From positions 10,688,501 through 10,752,500 of the forward strand of contig OX327684.1 of NCBI GenBank assembly GCA_946807835.1: a stretch of 64,000 bases of DNA, given 5' to 3'. This DNA is from Ailanthus altissimus. Taxonomy: Eukaryota > Streptophyta > Magnoliopsida > Sapindales > Simaroubaceae. A program made the position numbers and the translations under genes. Below, in pieces: positions 22,829 to 35,499 of the stretch; positions within the stretch are counted from its first letter, which is position 1, and every line of letters begins with the position of its first letter. The notes beneath the pieces were generated by a model, which ran no database searches, was not told where the DNA came from, and saw only the letters and a program-made list of their open reading frames with translations.

Positions 22829-24430
22829 CTTATACATTTCCTTGACTATGTTTAAAGACTTTATCTTAAGTACTGCTTGAACCTTTTTTTGATTAGCTTC
22901 AATTTCTATTTAGCTTACTAAGAAGCCCAAGTACTTTTCTGATTATTTTTCAAGGTTTAACTTCATGTTGTGTTCGCTTAAGATTAAGAAACTTCCCCTT
23001 AGGTCTACATGATCTTCTACGCATTTGAATTTTATAATCACATTGTCAATATAGACTTCTATGCATTTTCTGATTAGTTGTTTGAATAATTTATTAACGA
23101 GTCTCTAGTAGGTGGCTCTTACATTTTTTAGCCCCAATGACATGACCTTGTAATAGTATGTCCCTTTATAAGTAATGAATAAGGCTTTTTCTTGATCTCA
23201 TGGGAACATTTTGATCTAATTGTATCCTAAAAATACATTCATAAAACTGAGGAGGACGTGTCCGGCTATGACATCTACTAGCTGATAGGTTTTTGGCAAT
23301 GGAAAGCTATCTTTTAGACAAGAATTATTTTGATTTGTAAAGTCCATGCACATTCTTTATTTTCCATTTGCTTTCTTAACCATAATGACATTGGTTAACC
23401 ATTTGGGATAATAGACTTTTCAATCCGGCCATTAGAAGATTAAGTTTATTTTTTATTAAAGATCTGTCTCTTTTGTTTGACTGGCTTAAAGACAGAAAAC
23501 TACCAATATATGTAATATAATAGCAAGGTCTCTTCTTGGAATGTTTTCATGTGACAAGGAAAAAATATCTTTGAACTCACTTATTAGGCAGATCAAGTTT
23601 TCTTTCATCTTTAGCTTTAGTTGTAAGTATATTTTTACGATCTTCTCATAAGATGTTGGCTAGATAGGTATTAAGAGTAGGTCACCTAGGGTATTTCAGT
23701 TTATTCTCCTCTCGTGGGTTTATGGTGGAGACGCTGAAGGTTCTTTTGGATGTGGTTGTATAGTAATTCATAGCTATTTTTTTATCGCCTTTAAGGATTT
23801 CTACTCTATCACTACCAAAGAACTTGAGCTTTAGATATTTGATGGACATGGGGAATTTGAATTTCTCATGAAGAGTCTTCCTAACATAACTTTATATGGT
23901 ATTTCCTAGTCGCCTACCATGAAGTTAATCATCATTATCTTGTTATAGGGTTTTTCCCTATGAAAATTGGCAAGCTTACAACTCTCAATAGCGGTTATAA
24001 ACCCGTAGATGAGAGTCTGTATATATTTAATCTCAAGATCTTTAATGTCGAGCTTATTAAGAGTTTCTTTGAATTTTATATCAATTCGATAAACACTATA
24101 CTTTCATTCTAGCTATCTAAATAGTCATGACCAATACATCTTAATAAGGGTAACTTATGTCTTTGGCATGTTCCTCGGTAAACATAATTGGTACTGATTG
24201 TACTCGTAGATGTTTAACGGTCAGAGTATTACACGTTACTTGATGTCTTACTAGCAAGTATCGAGAATAATTTTTTCTTTGTCTGTTTGAGTCTTTTACC
24301 ATTGCCATACCTCTTAAAAAGATCATGGTTATTTCTTGTGTTAGAGAGTTTAGAGTTCTCGATTTTCTCTAACTTGTGATTTTCTTGGTCCGACATCAAC
24401 TCTGAATATTTTCAGATATCCATTCCTTAT
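22829..24430 (-). pseudogene. Tat-like protease and reverse transcriptase, degenerate
   Basis: Minus strand. The protease region includes an open piece (24141-24326) with 'SVPIMFTEEHAKDISYPY', the segment that precedes the active site in Tat proteins. RT reads 'GKWRMCMDF', 'DSFPLPKTYQLVDVIAGH', 'LGYNQIKM' and 'GTYYYKVM'. The catalytic box is YIDN (23044-23055) instead of YVDD, so the second catalytic Asp has become Asn. It then runs through 'LGFLVS' and 'IEANQKKVQAVLKI' into the solo LTR at 22823. Several stops; dead. Confidence 0.75.
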
Positions 24431-26151
24431 TAACCGATCTATTTGAATTTGTAAGTTTGAGCATTTATTATTGGTATGGATGTTGTATTAGTGGAATTTG
24501 TACCTTTTATTTTTGTTTCTATGTCTTGGCTATATGAAGATAGGTCTTGGATCTCCGAGCAAACATTTTTCCTTGATGGCCTCAAATATTTCTACTAATA
24601 GGGCCGTCATAAGAATATATTTATCTTCATGTATTTTGGCTATACTTAAGGGTAATTTTCTTATTCGTTCCCCTTATTTTCTTAAGGCAAATCTCTTGTG
24701 GGAACTTTGCTATTCTTTATAGAGTCTCATCTCTTCGTTTTTTAGCTTTTTTTATTTTAATGGATTTTCTCAGCTCTCACCCTTTTGACTTTTCTCGTTC
24801 TTTTGCTTTGACACCCTCTTTGCTACTTCTTCTTTATTTTTGATGTATCAATGGGCTTTTTCATGAGCAATTGTGTAGATAGCAAATGAACTTTTTGATA
24901 AAAAGTACCAGAACCAATTTATTCTAAGTCCTTTCAATGTTTATAGTGCCACTGGTAAGTTGAATGCTTCGAGCTGGATCACATTTTTATAGAATGGTTG
25001 CATAAAATCCTCTTAAGTTTTTGTTGTGACCTTACTTAAGTTCCCGCAGCTGTTGAGAGTCTTTAGCATTCTCACATGTTCTGAAACAATGTTGGATGAA
25101 TGTTTTAGTCAATTCACTAAAGAAAGAAACACTTCTTTGTCTCAGATTTCTATACCAAAGAAAAGCTTATCTGTCAAGGTTAACATGGAATAGTCAGAAA
25201 ATCTGCTTCTATTTGAGATTGGTGATTGACAGCAAGTCAGTCACCTAATCGACGTAATGATGAGGATCTGTTGTGTCTTTTATGTTAGGAGGTTCAACAT
25301 TTTTAATCCCTACAGTAGCTCAATGTCTCTAAATTTATCAACGAGGGGATATTTTCTCTCCTACTCTATTCTTTTTGGTAAGGATTTTTTTTTTTTTGTT
25401 TCTTTATATTCTAAAAGAGCTGGTGCAGTCACTTTTTATTAGGTTTTGAACCTTTTCAACTAGTGGATCTTTGCTCCTAAAATTCAAGCTATGCTATTCA
25501 CTATACACATTTTCTCCAATTCTGTTAAGAACCTTTCTAACGTCCTCCTCAATTCTATTGTTACTTTTCTTCTTATTCAATAGATCTCTAGTGTCTCCTC
25601 TAATCTAACTATTTTCTCTTCAGAATTTCTCGGCCATTCTATGTATGCCTATTATTTCTTCTAGGTTCGTCAATGATGGTCTGAGCATTGTTTCCTTGAT
25701 GAAGGATTGCCATTATTTTGCCTAAGGAGGTCTAGATCTCCAACCTCTAATTGGTCAAGTGAGTGGTTGTGATTGCTTTGGTGTGATTGCCAACTTGATG
25801 GATGACTCTCCTTTTCGAAAGTTTTTTACCAAAACTCTTTTTTCTTTCATATTTGAGTAAATCAAAGAGGATTTTTAGCTTTCTTTGCTATCGAAAGAAT
25901 GCTTTTTGGAGGTAATATATGTTGTTGTGACTCAGAATTGGGACGAGATTCTTATGATCCTTTTGGATTATTACACTTTTCTAAAAGTTTTACCATAATC
26001 TTTTTCAATTCATCCTTTTCTTGTAGTGATTTTCATAATTATTCTTCTAACGCCTCTTGCCAAGCTGGCAATTTTTCCACAAATTTATCAGGTTTCCATA
26101 ATTCAAGATTATCATCAGGTGATGAGGTTTGTTTGTTGTTTCGTGCGGCCA
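24430..26151 (-). pseudogene. Tat-like gag, degenerate
   Basis: Minus strand. The presumed start ATG is at 26149-26151, followed by 'MAARNNKQTSSPDDNLELWK' and a Glu/Lys-rich stretch before the first stop. The C-terminal end near 24430-24510 is the zinc-knuckle-like segment ('NIHTNNKC' then 'IDRLIRNG'; family form GHDTDxC, then EIExLIRRG), with its first Cys lost. The intervening 1.6 kb is colinear but full of stops. Plus-strand ORFs here (24498-24722, 25257-25442, 25899-26249) are antisense shadows. Confidence 0.6.
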
Positions 26152-27309
26152 TGGAGCGGATTATAACAATATCGTCTGTCTTTTATATTCTTTGTCAGGT
26201 TATTGTTAGCGTTTTTGTTTGCTTCTCACAAACAATACTAAATTATTGATCCTAAAATTTAGTAATTCAAGAATGAACAAGTTAAATTTATTTTCTATCA
26301 AGCTTAGGTTTAACGTCAAGGATGGAATAGTACTTAACTGAATCGAATAGCTCTCTCTTCCCTAATATCACATTTAATGATAATCCTACAACTATAAAAA
26401 AAGTAAATTGCATTAGAAATGTTCTGACATAAGTACTTAATGTTTAAGCCAATAAGGATCCCAAAAAATAGAATATAGGATAAGAGAATTAGATGAAATT
26501 AGATGGCTTTAGCATGTGTGTTTCTAGGATAGTCTTCATTCTTTCATGTATATGATATTAAAGCTAGTAAGAATAATGATCAATGTAATGAGCATAATCA
26601 TAACTGTCCTTCTTATCTCTTGTGCTAATTTCTTTTTTATTTATAGGTTGGGATGTAGGCTTTTGGATTTAGAAGTCCTATAAACATTCTTTTATAGAAT
26701 TTTTCTGTTAGAGTTTTTTCTAAAATCACATTGGACCTTTTTTGTTCTAGTAGGACTTGTATCATAATTTTAGAATTTGTTTTATTGATAAAGTTAATCT
26801 TATCTACAATTCTTATAAATTAAGTCTTTTTAAAATTTTTCTTTGACTTTTCAGAGTGGTCGGGTTTTGACTTGTGCTTGATATATATTGTTCTTTTATT
26901 ACGAGTCTGACTAACTAAAGTAGACAAGTTATCACTAATATTTTGACTAATTCGAAGAGAGTGTATATTATTTTCTCTTTGGAGTCTAACCAAACAAAAT
27001 ATGAAATTATGACCAATATTTTAACTAGTTCAAAGAAGATACCCGACCATATTTTTATAGGTTATTCTTTTTAGATCTTGTAATTGAGATCATCTGAACC
27101 TTATGGAAGTCTTTGAACTTTGTGAGCCATAGCCTTTAGGCTTTGCAGGCCTAAATTCAAGATGGTACAAATATCAATAAGAAAACTACCTTTAAAATAA
27201 TTTCATTAAATTTTCATGAAATATGAAAGCCTTTTATGACTGCATTATATGAAAATATTTTTACTTTTATTTTATACATAAATATCTATTTGAGAGAAGA
27301 AATCATTGT
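26152..27309. other. AT-rich non-coding stretch, possibly leader and 5' LTR of the Tat-like element
   Basis: No gene. By position this should hold the untranslated leader and 5' LTR of the Tat-like element, but no tRNA-like primer site or matching LTR was recognised. Short imperfect repeats of 'actaattcgaagaga' / 'actagttcaaagaag' occur at 26948-26963 and 27024-27040. Confidence 0.3.
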
Positions 27310-27322
27310 CCTGTAATTACAA

Positions 27323-27740
27323 GTAAGGGTGGCACGGTCCGATTCAATTTTTTTTAAAAAAAATTAAACCAAACAGAACCCTTTTTTTGGTTCAATCTGA
27401 TTCAATTTTTTGGTTTTAAAAATTAAAGATTATTTTATTTTTAAAGTTAACAAAAATTATGTGTGATTAAGTATATATTAATATTTTTAATTATCTAATA
27501 CATGAATGTTACGTGATAAAAAAATATAATTTTATTAAAAAATTAAAATTTTCAATTCAATTTTTATTTAAAGAAAATCAAACTGAAATTGAAACCAATC
27601 AACTAATTTTTTAAAAATAAAAATCGAACGATTTTTTTAATAAAAAAATTAAATTAAATTAAATTTACTTTAATTTTTTTTTAGTTTCTAATTTTATTTG
27701 TCATCCCTTTTAACTGCAGGTAAGAATAAAGAAATCCATG
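27323..27740. mobile_element. Insertion bounded by a 13-bp direct repeat, upstream of UBL5
   Basis: The 13-mer CCTGTAATTACAA occurs at 27310-27322 and 27741-27753, bracketing 418 bp of AT-rich, T-tract sequence. The interior has 'aagggtggcacggtcc' at its left and 'gtcatccctttt' near its right, resembling a decayed CGGTTC-type hAT MITE like the one at 22339-22793, but no 8-bp duplication fits those ends. A 13-bp repeat suits retroposition. The class is unresolved; the insertion itself is likely. Confidence 0.45.
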
Positions 27741-27816
27741 CCTGTAATTACAAAAGTGGGCTCCAGAGTCGATTCGGTCCAAAATCGCTCCAGACTAAGA
27801 GGAGGTTTCCAAACGC

Positions 27817-27824
27817 TATAAAAT
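27817..27824 (+). promoter_or_regulatory. TATA box of UBL5
   Basis: TATAAAAT, 91 nt upstream of the ATG. A start about 30 nt downstream (near 27850) would give a 5' UTR of about 65 nt. No intron is needed between it and the CDS. Confidence 0.6.
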
Positions 27825-27914
27825 CCCTAAAACCACGGAAAGCCAAACTCGCAACCATCAACAAATCTAACGACAAAAGGAGGAATCGAAAGGGCAAAGA
27901 CAAGACGAGAGAAG

Positions 27915-28091
27915 ATGATAGAGGTGGTGTTGAACGACCGGCTGGGGAAGAAGGTGCGCGTGAAGTGCAACGACGACGACACGATCGGCGATTTGAAGAA
28001 GCTGGTGGCGGCTCAGACCGGGACCCGAGCCGACAAGATTCGGATTCAGAAGTGGTACACGATCTACAAGGACCACATCACTCTAAAGGAT

Positions 28092-28131
<40 letters not shown>

Positions 28132-28136
28132 GCTAA
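27915..28136 (+). CDS. UBL5: Ubiquitin-like protein 5 (UBL5 / Hub1)
   Basis: A complete 73-residue, single-exon CDS with no stops or frameshifts, and the only apparently functional gene in the window. The protein starts '[19 protein letters not shown]' and ends '[10 protein letters not shown]', full length for the family and nearly invariant across plants. UBL5/Hub1 is a beta-grasp, ubiquitin-fold protein that lacks the C-terminal Gly-Gly (here YYS), so it is not conjugated. It binds spliceosomal proteins such as Snu66 and Prp38 non-covalently through HIND motifs and affects splice-site choice. Asp22, the known HIND contact in Hub1, is present. The CDS is much more GC-rich than its surroundings. 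The start is fixed by homology and by the purine-rich context (gaagATGA). A longer frame, 27698-28144, overlaps it but is a shadow. Confidence 0.97.
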
Positions 28137-31100
28137 TCCGCTAAATATAGGTGCTTCTGCCATCACTAGGTCTGCCTCGTTTCTTCTTTCGTGGCTGCGT
28201 TTTGTTTTAGGTTTATGTTCATGTTAATTTTATGAATTAGGATTCTTTTTTTGCCTACTCTTTCTGTTGGTTGACGTATGGGAATTGATGGATAATTTTT
28301 ATGATTTGATTTGTGGAATATTAATTGTTACAGACCTTTATTTTTGTGATAAATTATAGGTGGTTGAAACGGTTGCTTTCTGTTTTGTTTGGTTTCGTTG
28401 TCTTTTTGTGTTTGACTTTGTGGATTATGATCTTTAAGTTTTGCTTGAGTTTGTATTAATGTTAATTTTGTGAATTAGGGTTTTGATGATATTAGTTTGC
28501 TGAGTATTAATTATTACAACTTCATGATACACAAGTAATGGACTAAGAGAGAATGATTAGCTCAAAGTAATAGCAGTTTTTGTGAATTATTTTCTTGATG
28601 TGCCTAGCTCATAAATTTATTGAGTAATTGACTAGCTGAAATCCTACCAGAAAAAGGATATTTAACAAGAAGTTAACCTAGTGTTTTATTCTCTATCACT
28701 GACGCAGTTCTTGTTATGGAGAACAGGTTTTTCTTTGTCTTGTGTAATAAAACTTGTTTGGTTAACAATTTTCGGAAAAGGTCATGACTAAGACAGTTTA
28801 TAAAGCATCCTCGTTATTCAGCATACTTATATTTTATTTTCTACCATTCCTAGAAAATAGTTTTGAATGATCATATAAAAGAAGTATCTTTTTTATTTTA
28901 ATGTATTTTCTTTGAAAAATCTAAGTTAAAAGAGAACTCTAATCTTAGTACTTCAAAACAGTTGTTTTAATGTGAACCGCTATAGGGAAGCTACTAATTC
29001 TTGAGAGTAGATTGAAGGCAGAAGAAGCAGGCAAGCATGCTGTAATCTTGGTGTTTTTAATGTAACAAGACATTGACTAATCAAAAAGTGTGCCGGAGTC
29101 TGCTGCTTTAATTTATATGTATAAGATTTCAAAGGCCTCCATAATAATATCCAACATTTTTAGCTCCCTATGGATTATTGCTGACCCAAGCTTCCAACTC
29201 ATTGTATTCCCTTTCATGCTTATTAGAAGTTTGACAAGTACTAGATCAGTTTGCGGGTGGAATTGTTTAATTAGGTTTTGTTAGTGAAGCCATTTGGAGA
29301 ACTGACAACTACCTGGCTTTTGATATAATTTTCTGACAACATGAAGTTAATAGGTAAAAGGTTGTTTGGACAGAGAATTGATCTACTCTTCAAGTTGAAC
29401 GGGCCATAGAAAATTGACTTGTCACATGGATGGTTTTTATGGAAGAGCTGGTTGGCAGTTCAATCAGTTCAGTTTCATGTCTTCTTGGGTTGGGCTTTAT
29501 ATGTAAGTCAAGCTTGTAACTGGAAGAATATTTGCTGGTGTGTTCTTCTTATTTAGTTTGTTGCATTGATGCTGGAATCAAGCATTATGTAGTCTTCTTT
29601 TGTATGTTCAGTTGGATGAATTTGGCACTCTGATTCCAGTTGTCTTTTTAGTCTATCTTGATATTCGAATCTGTAAGAAAAGAAGAGTGTTTGGATAATG
29701 TGGAGGTGTTTCAGGATTTTCATTTTTTAAAATGATTGTCTTTTGGTGGATCTAGCTTCTTTGGTTTGAGAAAGATTCAATGACCTAAGTGGATGGTAAA
29801 AGAGCCAAACTATTACCATTATATGATTATGTTGAGTTTGAACTTCTTACTTCGTATTACCATTTTTAGTTTGTTATTTGTGAGATACCATTACTAGTGT
29901 GGTTCCAACAGTTCCCTCAAATTTCTTTTATGTATGAGATACATCAAATGTTAGATGCTGCTACATGAGTCTCCCATGGAGGTTATTTAGCTTGGACATT
30001 AAGCTGGAATGGATCTTCAAGATCCTTAGGTGGTGGAGAAGGTGATCAGGAAGTTTGAAGCTCTTAGATGAGTGCTAGTTTTGTTCATGTCTGTATTTTA
30101 TATATCACAATAACCATAAACTCGATTGTTATTTACTGGTTATTAAGAAAATGTTTCGAGTTATGCTTGTACATTGGTTTGGATATGTAGTCTTCATCAT
30201 CTATTGCAAAATTGTTCTATTCTACTGACCTAAAGTTGGTAGCTAGTAGTATCTTGTCAAATGTTATATGAAGTACCCTTGGCTGCTCAACTTATGAAAT
30301 TAAATAGCTGCACATAACATATGTGTAGCCTTTGGACTTCTTTTGGAAGCATTACTTGGATTTGTTTATTTCATTTCCATAATTTTGTTTCCAACTCCAA
30401 AGGGAGACCAGGTTTTTAAGCATGGCCTGTGTTTTGAAGCTGGAACCTAACCATTTGATAATTTTTGTTTCATTATTCAGGTAAAGTCTTGATTTAATAA
30501 GCAAGGCATATTGGAAGATGCGGCTGGGCCAACTTTACTAATACTGTCTTGTCAGATAGAACTTAAAATACTTATGAAAACTTGTAAAAGCTTATTCGTG
30601 TTCATATGATATGTGTGGGATCTGCTTATACTATTTAGTCCAAATGGTGTTGGTTCCCCATCTGTAGCAAGGGGTACTGAGATAGCACATGCTTTTTATG
30701 ATATGTGTGCTTTCAGAACAGGCTGCAACAGATATAGTTCTGGTATTCATAGGTCATAGGATAAGTGTGTGCTTTTCTTTTTGGTTAAATAGGTAAATGA
30801 TCCATTAGTGATCTGCAGCCTTTTGTTGTACTTCGACTGTCCCATTCACTACTGGGATTCATTTATGGCAGGTGGATCGAAAAGGTGGTGAGATGAGTTC
30901 CTCGTTTCTATTCGAATCAACCACCTATTTGGATGATTGAGTTGCTTCATTTGCATATTTTGAAGTTCTATAGTAAGAGCTTCCATATTAAAATTCGTAA
31001 TGTGACTAGAATCTCTAGAATAACCTTAATGAAGTGGCTTGCAGGGTGCAATATGTGTTGAGTGATATATGTGCAGATGCATAGCAGGCTTAAGTTCTTG

Positions 31101-31180
31101 TTCGTTTTCTCTTTGGTCTTCATCTTGTTTCTTAGATTTGGCCTTAGAATGCTTTCAATTTGTATTTTCAAAACAAATTT
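28137..31180 (+). other. T-rich non-coding region downstream of UBL5
   Basis: About 3 kb with no coding sequence recognised. The composition (T-rich, 'ttttgttttaggtttatg', several tttcag/ttcaggta sites, such as 30475-30485) is intron-like. Part of it may be a 3' UTR with an intron, since 'aaatatag|gtgcttctgcc' follows the stop at 28136. No repeats shared with the rest of the window were seen. ORFs at 29090-29284 and 30968-31171 lack supporting features. Confidence 0.4.
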
Positions 31181-31619
31181 GGGAAATGTCCCAAAATAAC
31201 CCTTTTATTTAATTAAAAATCAATTTTAACCTTTTTTATTTTTTATATGTTTAATAGCCAAACATAAAATTTTGGACATTATTACTCGAAGCATTTTTTT
31301 CAATGTTCTTATCATTTTTCAAAAATATTTTAAAAGTTTAACCTAAAATTAAGTAGATTAGTAGTTTTTTTTTTTTGGTGGTATTGCGAAGATTGAAAGT
31401 TAAAACAATGATTTGAGTGATGAAAAATTAAAAAATGACTCAAAATTGGGAAGTTGTTTTAATTTTTTGATTAATGTAATATTTTTGTAAAAAATAGGTG
31501 AAAATGAATAGATTTTAAGTGAAATAGGTTGAAAATGTGTAGATGTGGTTTAAATTGGTTGAAAAATTAGAAAAAAGTGAAAAATTTAGCAAAAATAGTT
31601 AAGGAAGATGGTGGAGAAT

Positions 31620-31775
31620 AGTATTTGTCAAGCGTGAAGTCGTGTGCGGATGCGCGTGCCTCTAGGACTTGTGACTTGTGGCACATGCGATTCGTGCGTG
31701 AGTGTAAGTCTAAATGAAATAGTGTTCGACTCAAGTGTAATATGTGCTACTCGTGCGCATGCTACGTGCAGTATT
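31620..31775. other. CG-rich subterminal block of the MULE (left)
   Basis: Stands out from very AT-rich surroundings by repeated words such as 'cgtgcg', 'gcgcatg', 'gtgcgtgag' and 'ctcgtgcgcatgc'. A similar CG-rich patch lies near the right end (39592-39760). Subterminal motif clusters can be transposase binding sites, but this is inference. Confidence 0.35.
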
Positions 31776-32580
31776 ATATATATATATTTTAATTTAATTA
31801 TTAATATTTTATAAAAATTAAAACAAATAATTAAAAATTTGAAAATAATAATTTATAATAATAATAATTATTATTATTTTCAATTTTGATAAAAATTATT
31901 ATAATAATTAATAATTTGTGAAAAAATAATAACATTTAAAATTTAAAAAAATTGATAATAATTATTTAAATTTCATAAATAATAATTTTTTTTTATAATG
32001 CACAAAATATTATAATTATTACAATTTCAAAAAAATAATTATAATTATTATTTGAAAATGGAAAAAAAGATGATTATAATTATTATTTAACAATTTGAGA
32101 AAAATAATAATAAATATTTAAAATTTCATAATAATTATTTTAAATCAAAAAAATAAAAATAATAAATATTATTTGAAAATGCAACAAATAATAATTAAAT
32201 TTTAAAATTCAAAATAATTTATTTTTATAAAATTTAAATTATGGAATAATAATAGTAATAATTAAATATATTAATATTATTTAAAATTTTGAAAAATAAT
32301 TTAAAATTTAGAAATACAATAATCATTATTTACATTTAAAAAAAAATTAATTTTTTATAATTCGAAAAAAATTATAGTTATTATTTTTGGGATATAATGA
32401 TAATTTAAAATTTTTTAAAATAATCATTTAAATTCCAAAAAAAGTAATAATTATTTAATGTTTGAAAAAAAAAATAGTATTTAAAATTTCTAAAAAAGTA
32501 ATAATAAATATTTAAATTCTCAAAACAATATTGACAATCATAATAAATTTATTTTTATTATTTTTAATTATTCGTCATAA
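31776..32580. repeat. Extremely AT-rich degenerate repeat block
   Basis: About 800 bp composed almost wholly of imperfect 'aataattattattt / aaaattt' units with hardly any G or C. It lies between the left subterminal block and the Ulp1-like gene. No coding capacity. Confidence 0.7.
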
Positions 32581-32629
32581 TATGTTTGTTTGTTCTAAAT
32601 TGTAGGAATAAATATCTCTAAAGAATACA

Positions 32630-35499
32630 AAATTTGTCTGCAACTCTATCAATAGCTATGAGTTTGAAGGCGATTACTACTATAAAAATAAGTTGTCTAG
32701 GCACTTTTTAAATTTACGACTTACTATTTTTTCAAGCATGTTGGTGCATCAAGTTTTGTTACGATAGATACATACTTTTAAGTTGCACAAGGAACTATGG
32801 GTCTTGATTGGTGGTAGGCAGATTCGGTTCTTCCGTAGGAAGTTTGTACTGATTACGGGGTTGCGGACAAAAGATACCTACCTACTCGAGATTTAGAGAG
32901 AAAATTACAACTCCGACTGTAGGAGCAATACTGACTAAGTAGAAGATGTTTGACGTACGGGAAATTTAGTCAATGGTACAATGTGATAAACTTTGAGAAC
33001 GTCGACAATAAAGACGCAGTTAAGATTAGTTTAGTGTATTTGATTCATAAATTGTTGTTACCGCGTGACACCCAAAGTGAGGATCAATACTTTATGCTAC
33101 GCATTGTGGATGATTTGGATGAATTCAATAATTATCATGGAGAACATAATGTGATCCACCCTCTATCATTCACTTAGCACAGTGTGCCTTGAAAATTTGA
33201 ACAAAGTAAGAACTGACCATGCAAATAACAAAGATAAATATACTGTGTTAAATTTTTTATTGGCTTTCCTTGGTATGTAAGTTTGGCCTTATTATTGATT
33301 CTGAATGTAGTTATATATTATTATCAAATTTCATTTATTGTTCTTAATTAAATGTTAGGTGTGGATATATAAGGCTATACCAGTCTGTGGGGAAGCATTT
33401 GCACGTCGAGTTACTGACTGCTTCCTTCATATGTTAAATTGGGTGAGTCGGGAAACTCGACAATTGACAGATATTAAAGAAATGTTTTTGAAGAATGAGT
33501 ATATATGTTTTGTTTCACTTTATTTCATTATCTATATAATTTTATAATTATTAACTACATAGATTTCAATTGTGATACATAAATTTTAAATTTTTAGTTT
33601 TCAAGGCTGTTGTGGTACATCGTAGGCTAGTACCAACAAAACATGAATCTCAGCAAGATGTTATTCAGAGGCTTTCCAACTTGGGGATCCCATCGGGGAT
33701 TTATGCTAGGGACTTGTTGTATACGGGTCATGTACAACCCTCAATCTGCTAGCAAAGATGTGGATGCTGATGTAGACATGGACGAAGCTGCAAAAGTGTC
33801 TAGAGTAATGGTATAAAATTTTTAACAGTTTAACTTAATGTAATTTCTTAGCAACCATAAAAGTAATCACTGAACTTATTTATAACAAAATATAATTATG
33901 TTTCTACAGCCTAAACATACTACCACAACGTTTAATGATGTAGTACAGAGGATTAATAAGCTACAAGATCAATTATAAGAGCGGTTAAATGTGGTTAAGA
34001 CTGAGTTACTGCAACGAAAGAATGATGATTAAAAGTTCATCTTACAAAGAATGGATGGGGTTCAGGACGATATCATGAATGAGATTAAAATGATGATACA
34101 ATATTTTCAGTTAACATAATTTGAAATGACCTCGTGTAAAACTATAGTAAGGCAACACACACAAAGATTCAAATTTATAAGTTAGTTGACTTGCATATTT
34201 TAACTATTATATTTTATTGTTTCAGAATCAATGTGGTATGACTAAAGACGTGCATACTCCAGGCCCAGGCTCTAATCAATAGTAAACTTGTTACGCATTC
34301 CAGCCTAACTCTCCCGATTGTATCCAAATTATACTTGATGTAGCTCGAGGTATGAGTAGGTTTGGGTGACAATACAAGCCCGCATATGTTCTGAACACAC
34401 TATTTACAAATCACCTACCTAGACGAGACAATATAAGAAGAAACTTGAAGACGAAGACCAACCTGACGCAAATGTGAAGGACGAAGAGTTCAATCCAATG
34501 CAAGACATAGACTTGACTGTCCATGCATAGTTTAATGCCTGGCTTAAGACTCCTAATGTTCTTGCACGTTTACTAAGAATTGATACTGACCCAAAGTTCT
34601 TTACGTAGATTTTACAAGATTAACTTGATGACTTTGTAAGTACATTAGTAATTAATTATGTTGTTTTTTATTATTTGAGACATTGTAACCAAATTATTTT
34701 GCAGCATATCAATGAGTATTTAAACTTCATTCGTTAGTGCCAATGCATCAATAAAGAGGCATTTCCCTAATGTTGCACGATTATGAACACATACTTCTTT
34801 GTGAGTTTGTTCATTCCTCTTTACGTTACACTTTCGACCTTAACATGTAGTTATATTTTAGTGTTCTTATAAATGCAGGAGTCCTGTAAATTCATAGATA
34901 AAAAATGTGATGGTTCATTCGTGAACATTATTTGGGACTCTTCATTTCTTGCATATGGATGGGGACAAAGACAAGGCTTACTGATGAGAAACCATAGGCG
35001 TGTGTTGACAAGGTAATATTTACAAAATATTAAATATAATCGGTTTTTTTTTAAATGTTACCTTGCTCTAGCATAATATTCTTTTATATGTAAATCTACA
35101 TCTTGGTTAATTACAAACAGTAACATTGGGTTGTGACGGAGGTCAACTTGGTACAAAGGAAGGTGACAATATATAATTATGGCATAAAAAGGATACGTTG
35201 AATGGGTGTTGAAAGTGCATATAGTACCTTTGTACATGTTAGTCCTATATTATGTGACAGCATATAGAATCCATGATTTTAGACTTGATTTAAGGGGTGA
35301 TGATTTGTCATTCTTTGATATAGTTACAGTAAGGGAGGGTGTGGCACAACAAAGAATTAGGAAAGGGGATTGTGAGGTATATATATGTATGTTTATTAAG
35401 TTTTTAATGCTGGACATGCCTTTGGAATTTAGACCCGACCATGGCCTATTTTTTAGAGAAAAGATGGTCATATCTTTGTGGACACATGCACGTAAATAA
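32630..35499 (+). pseudogene. DUF1985 + Ulp1 (C48) cysteine-protease-like gene, degenerate, inside the MULE
   Basis: Plus strand, probably multi-exon. The first part (about 32760-33550) has 'LHKELWVLIGGRQIRFFRRK' with 'FVLITGLR', then 'DAVKISLVYLIHKLLLP', then 'VWIYKAIPVCGEAFARR', the order seen in DUF1985. AG acceptors follow T-rich tracts at about 33910, 34226, 34704 and 34879. The C-terminal part is an Ulp1-type C48 domain. The His is in 'NHWVVTEVNL' (about 35122), the Cys in 'KGDCEVYICMF' (35371-35379 for GDC), and the tail is 'MVISLWTHARK'. The position of the catalytic Asp reads IYNY (Asn), and the Gly after the Cys is Glu. Stops occur in the early exons. Ulp1 enzymes cleave SUMO-like modifiers; this copy is probably inactive. 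Confidence 0.65.

Larger units (their letters stand above)
12986..26151 (-). mobile_element. Tat-lineage Ty3/gypsy element, decayed, with several nested insertions
   Basis: Minus-strand element with the order gag (26151 to about 24430), protease (to about 23650), RT (about 23560-22829), RNase H (19762 to about 18900), integrase (about 18650-17447), pol stop (14652-14654), then an antisense ORF (13862-14512). Ignoring the solo LTRs at 14665-17446 and 19763-22823 brings the coding frame back into register on both sides. The 5' LTR and primer site are not confidently found; the 3' end is cut by the Athila-like insertion. Lineage is judged from RT and integrase motifs (KDSFPLP, GHxLLSFM, LGYNQIKM; 'EADYVLHKIHEGI'). 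Confidence 0.78.

Noticed and set aside
22592..22837. Repetitive protein of PNR/FGSVF-type residues
   Set aside because: Direct translation of CGGTTCGGTTTT repeats within the hAT MITE.
27698..28144. 148-codon ORF overlapping UBL5 in another frame
   Set aside because: It is Arg/Lys-rich shadow coding created by the GC-rich UBL5 exon; UBL5 itself is in a different frame with full family identity.
27915..35499. Functional pairing between UBL5 and the nearby Ulp1-like protease
   Set aside because: UBL5 is not processed at a Gly-Gly tail, the Ulp1-like gene belongs to a transposon and is damaged, and the two are unrelated in origin; proximity is coincidental.
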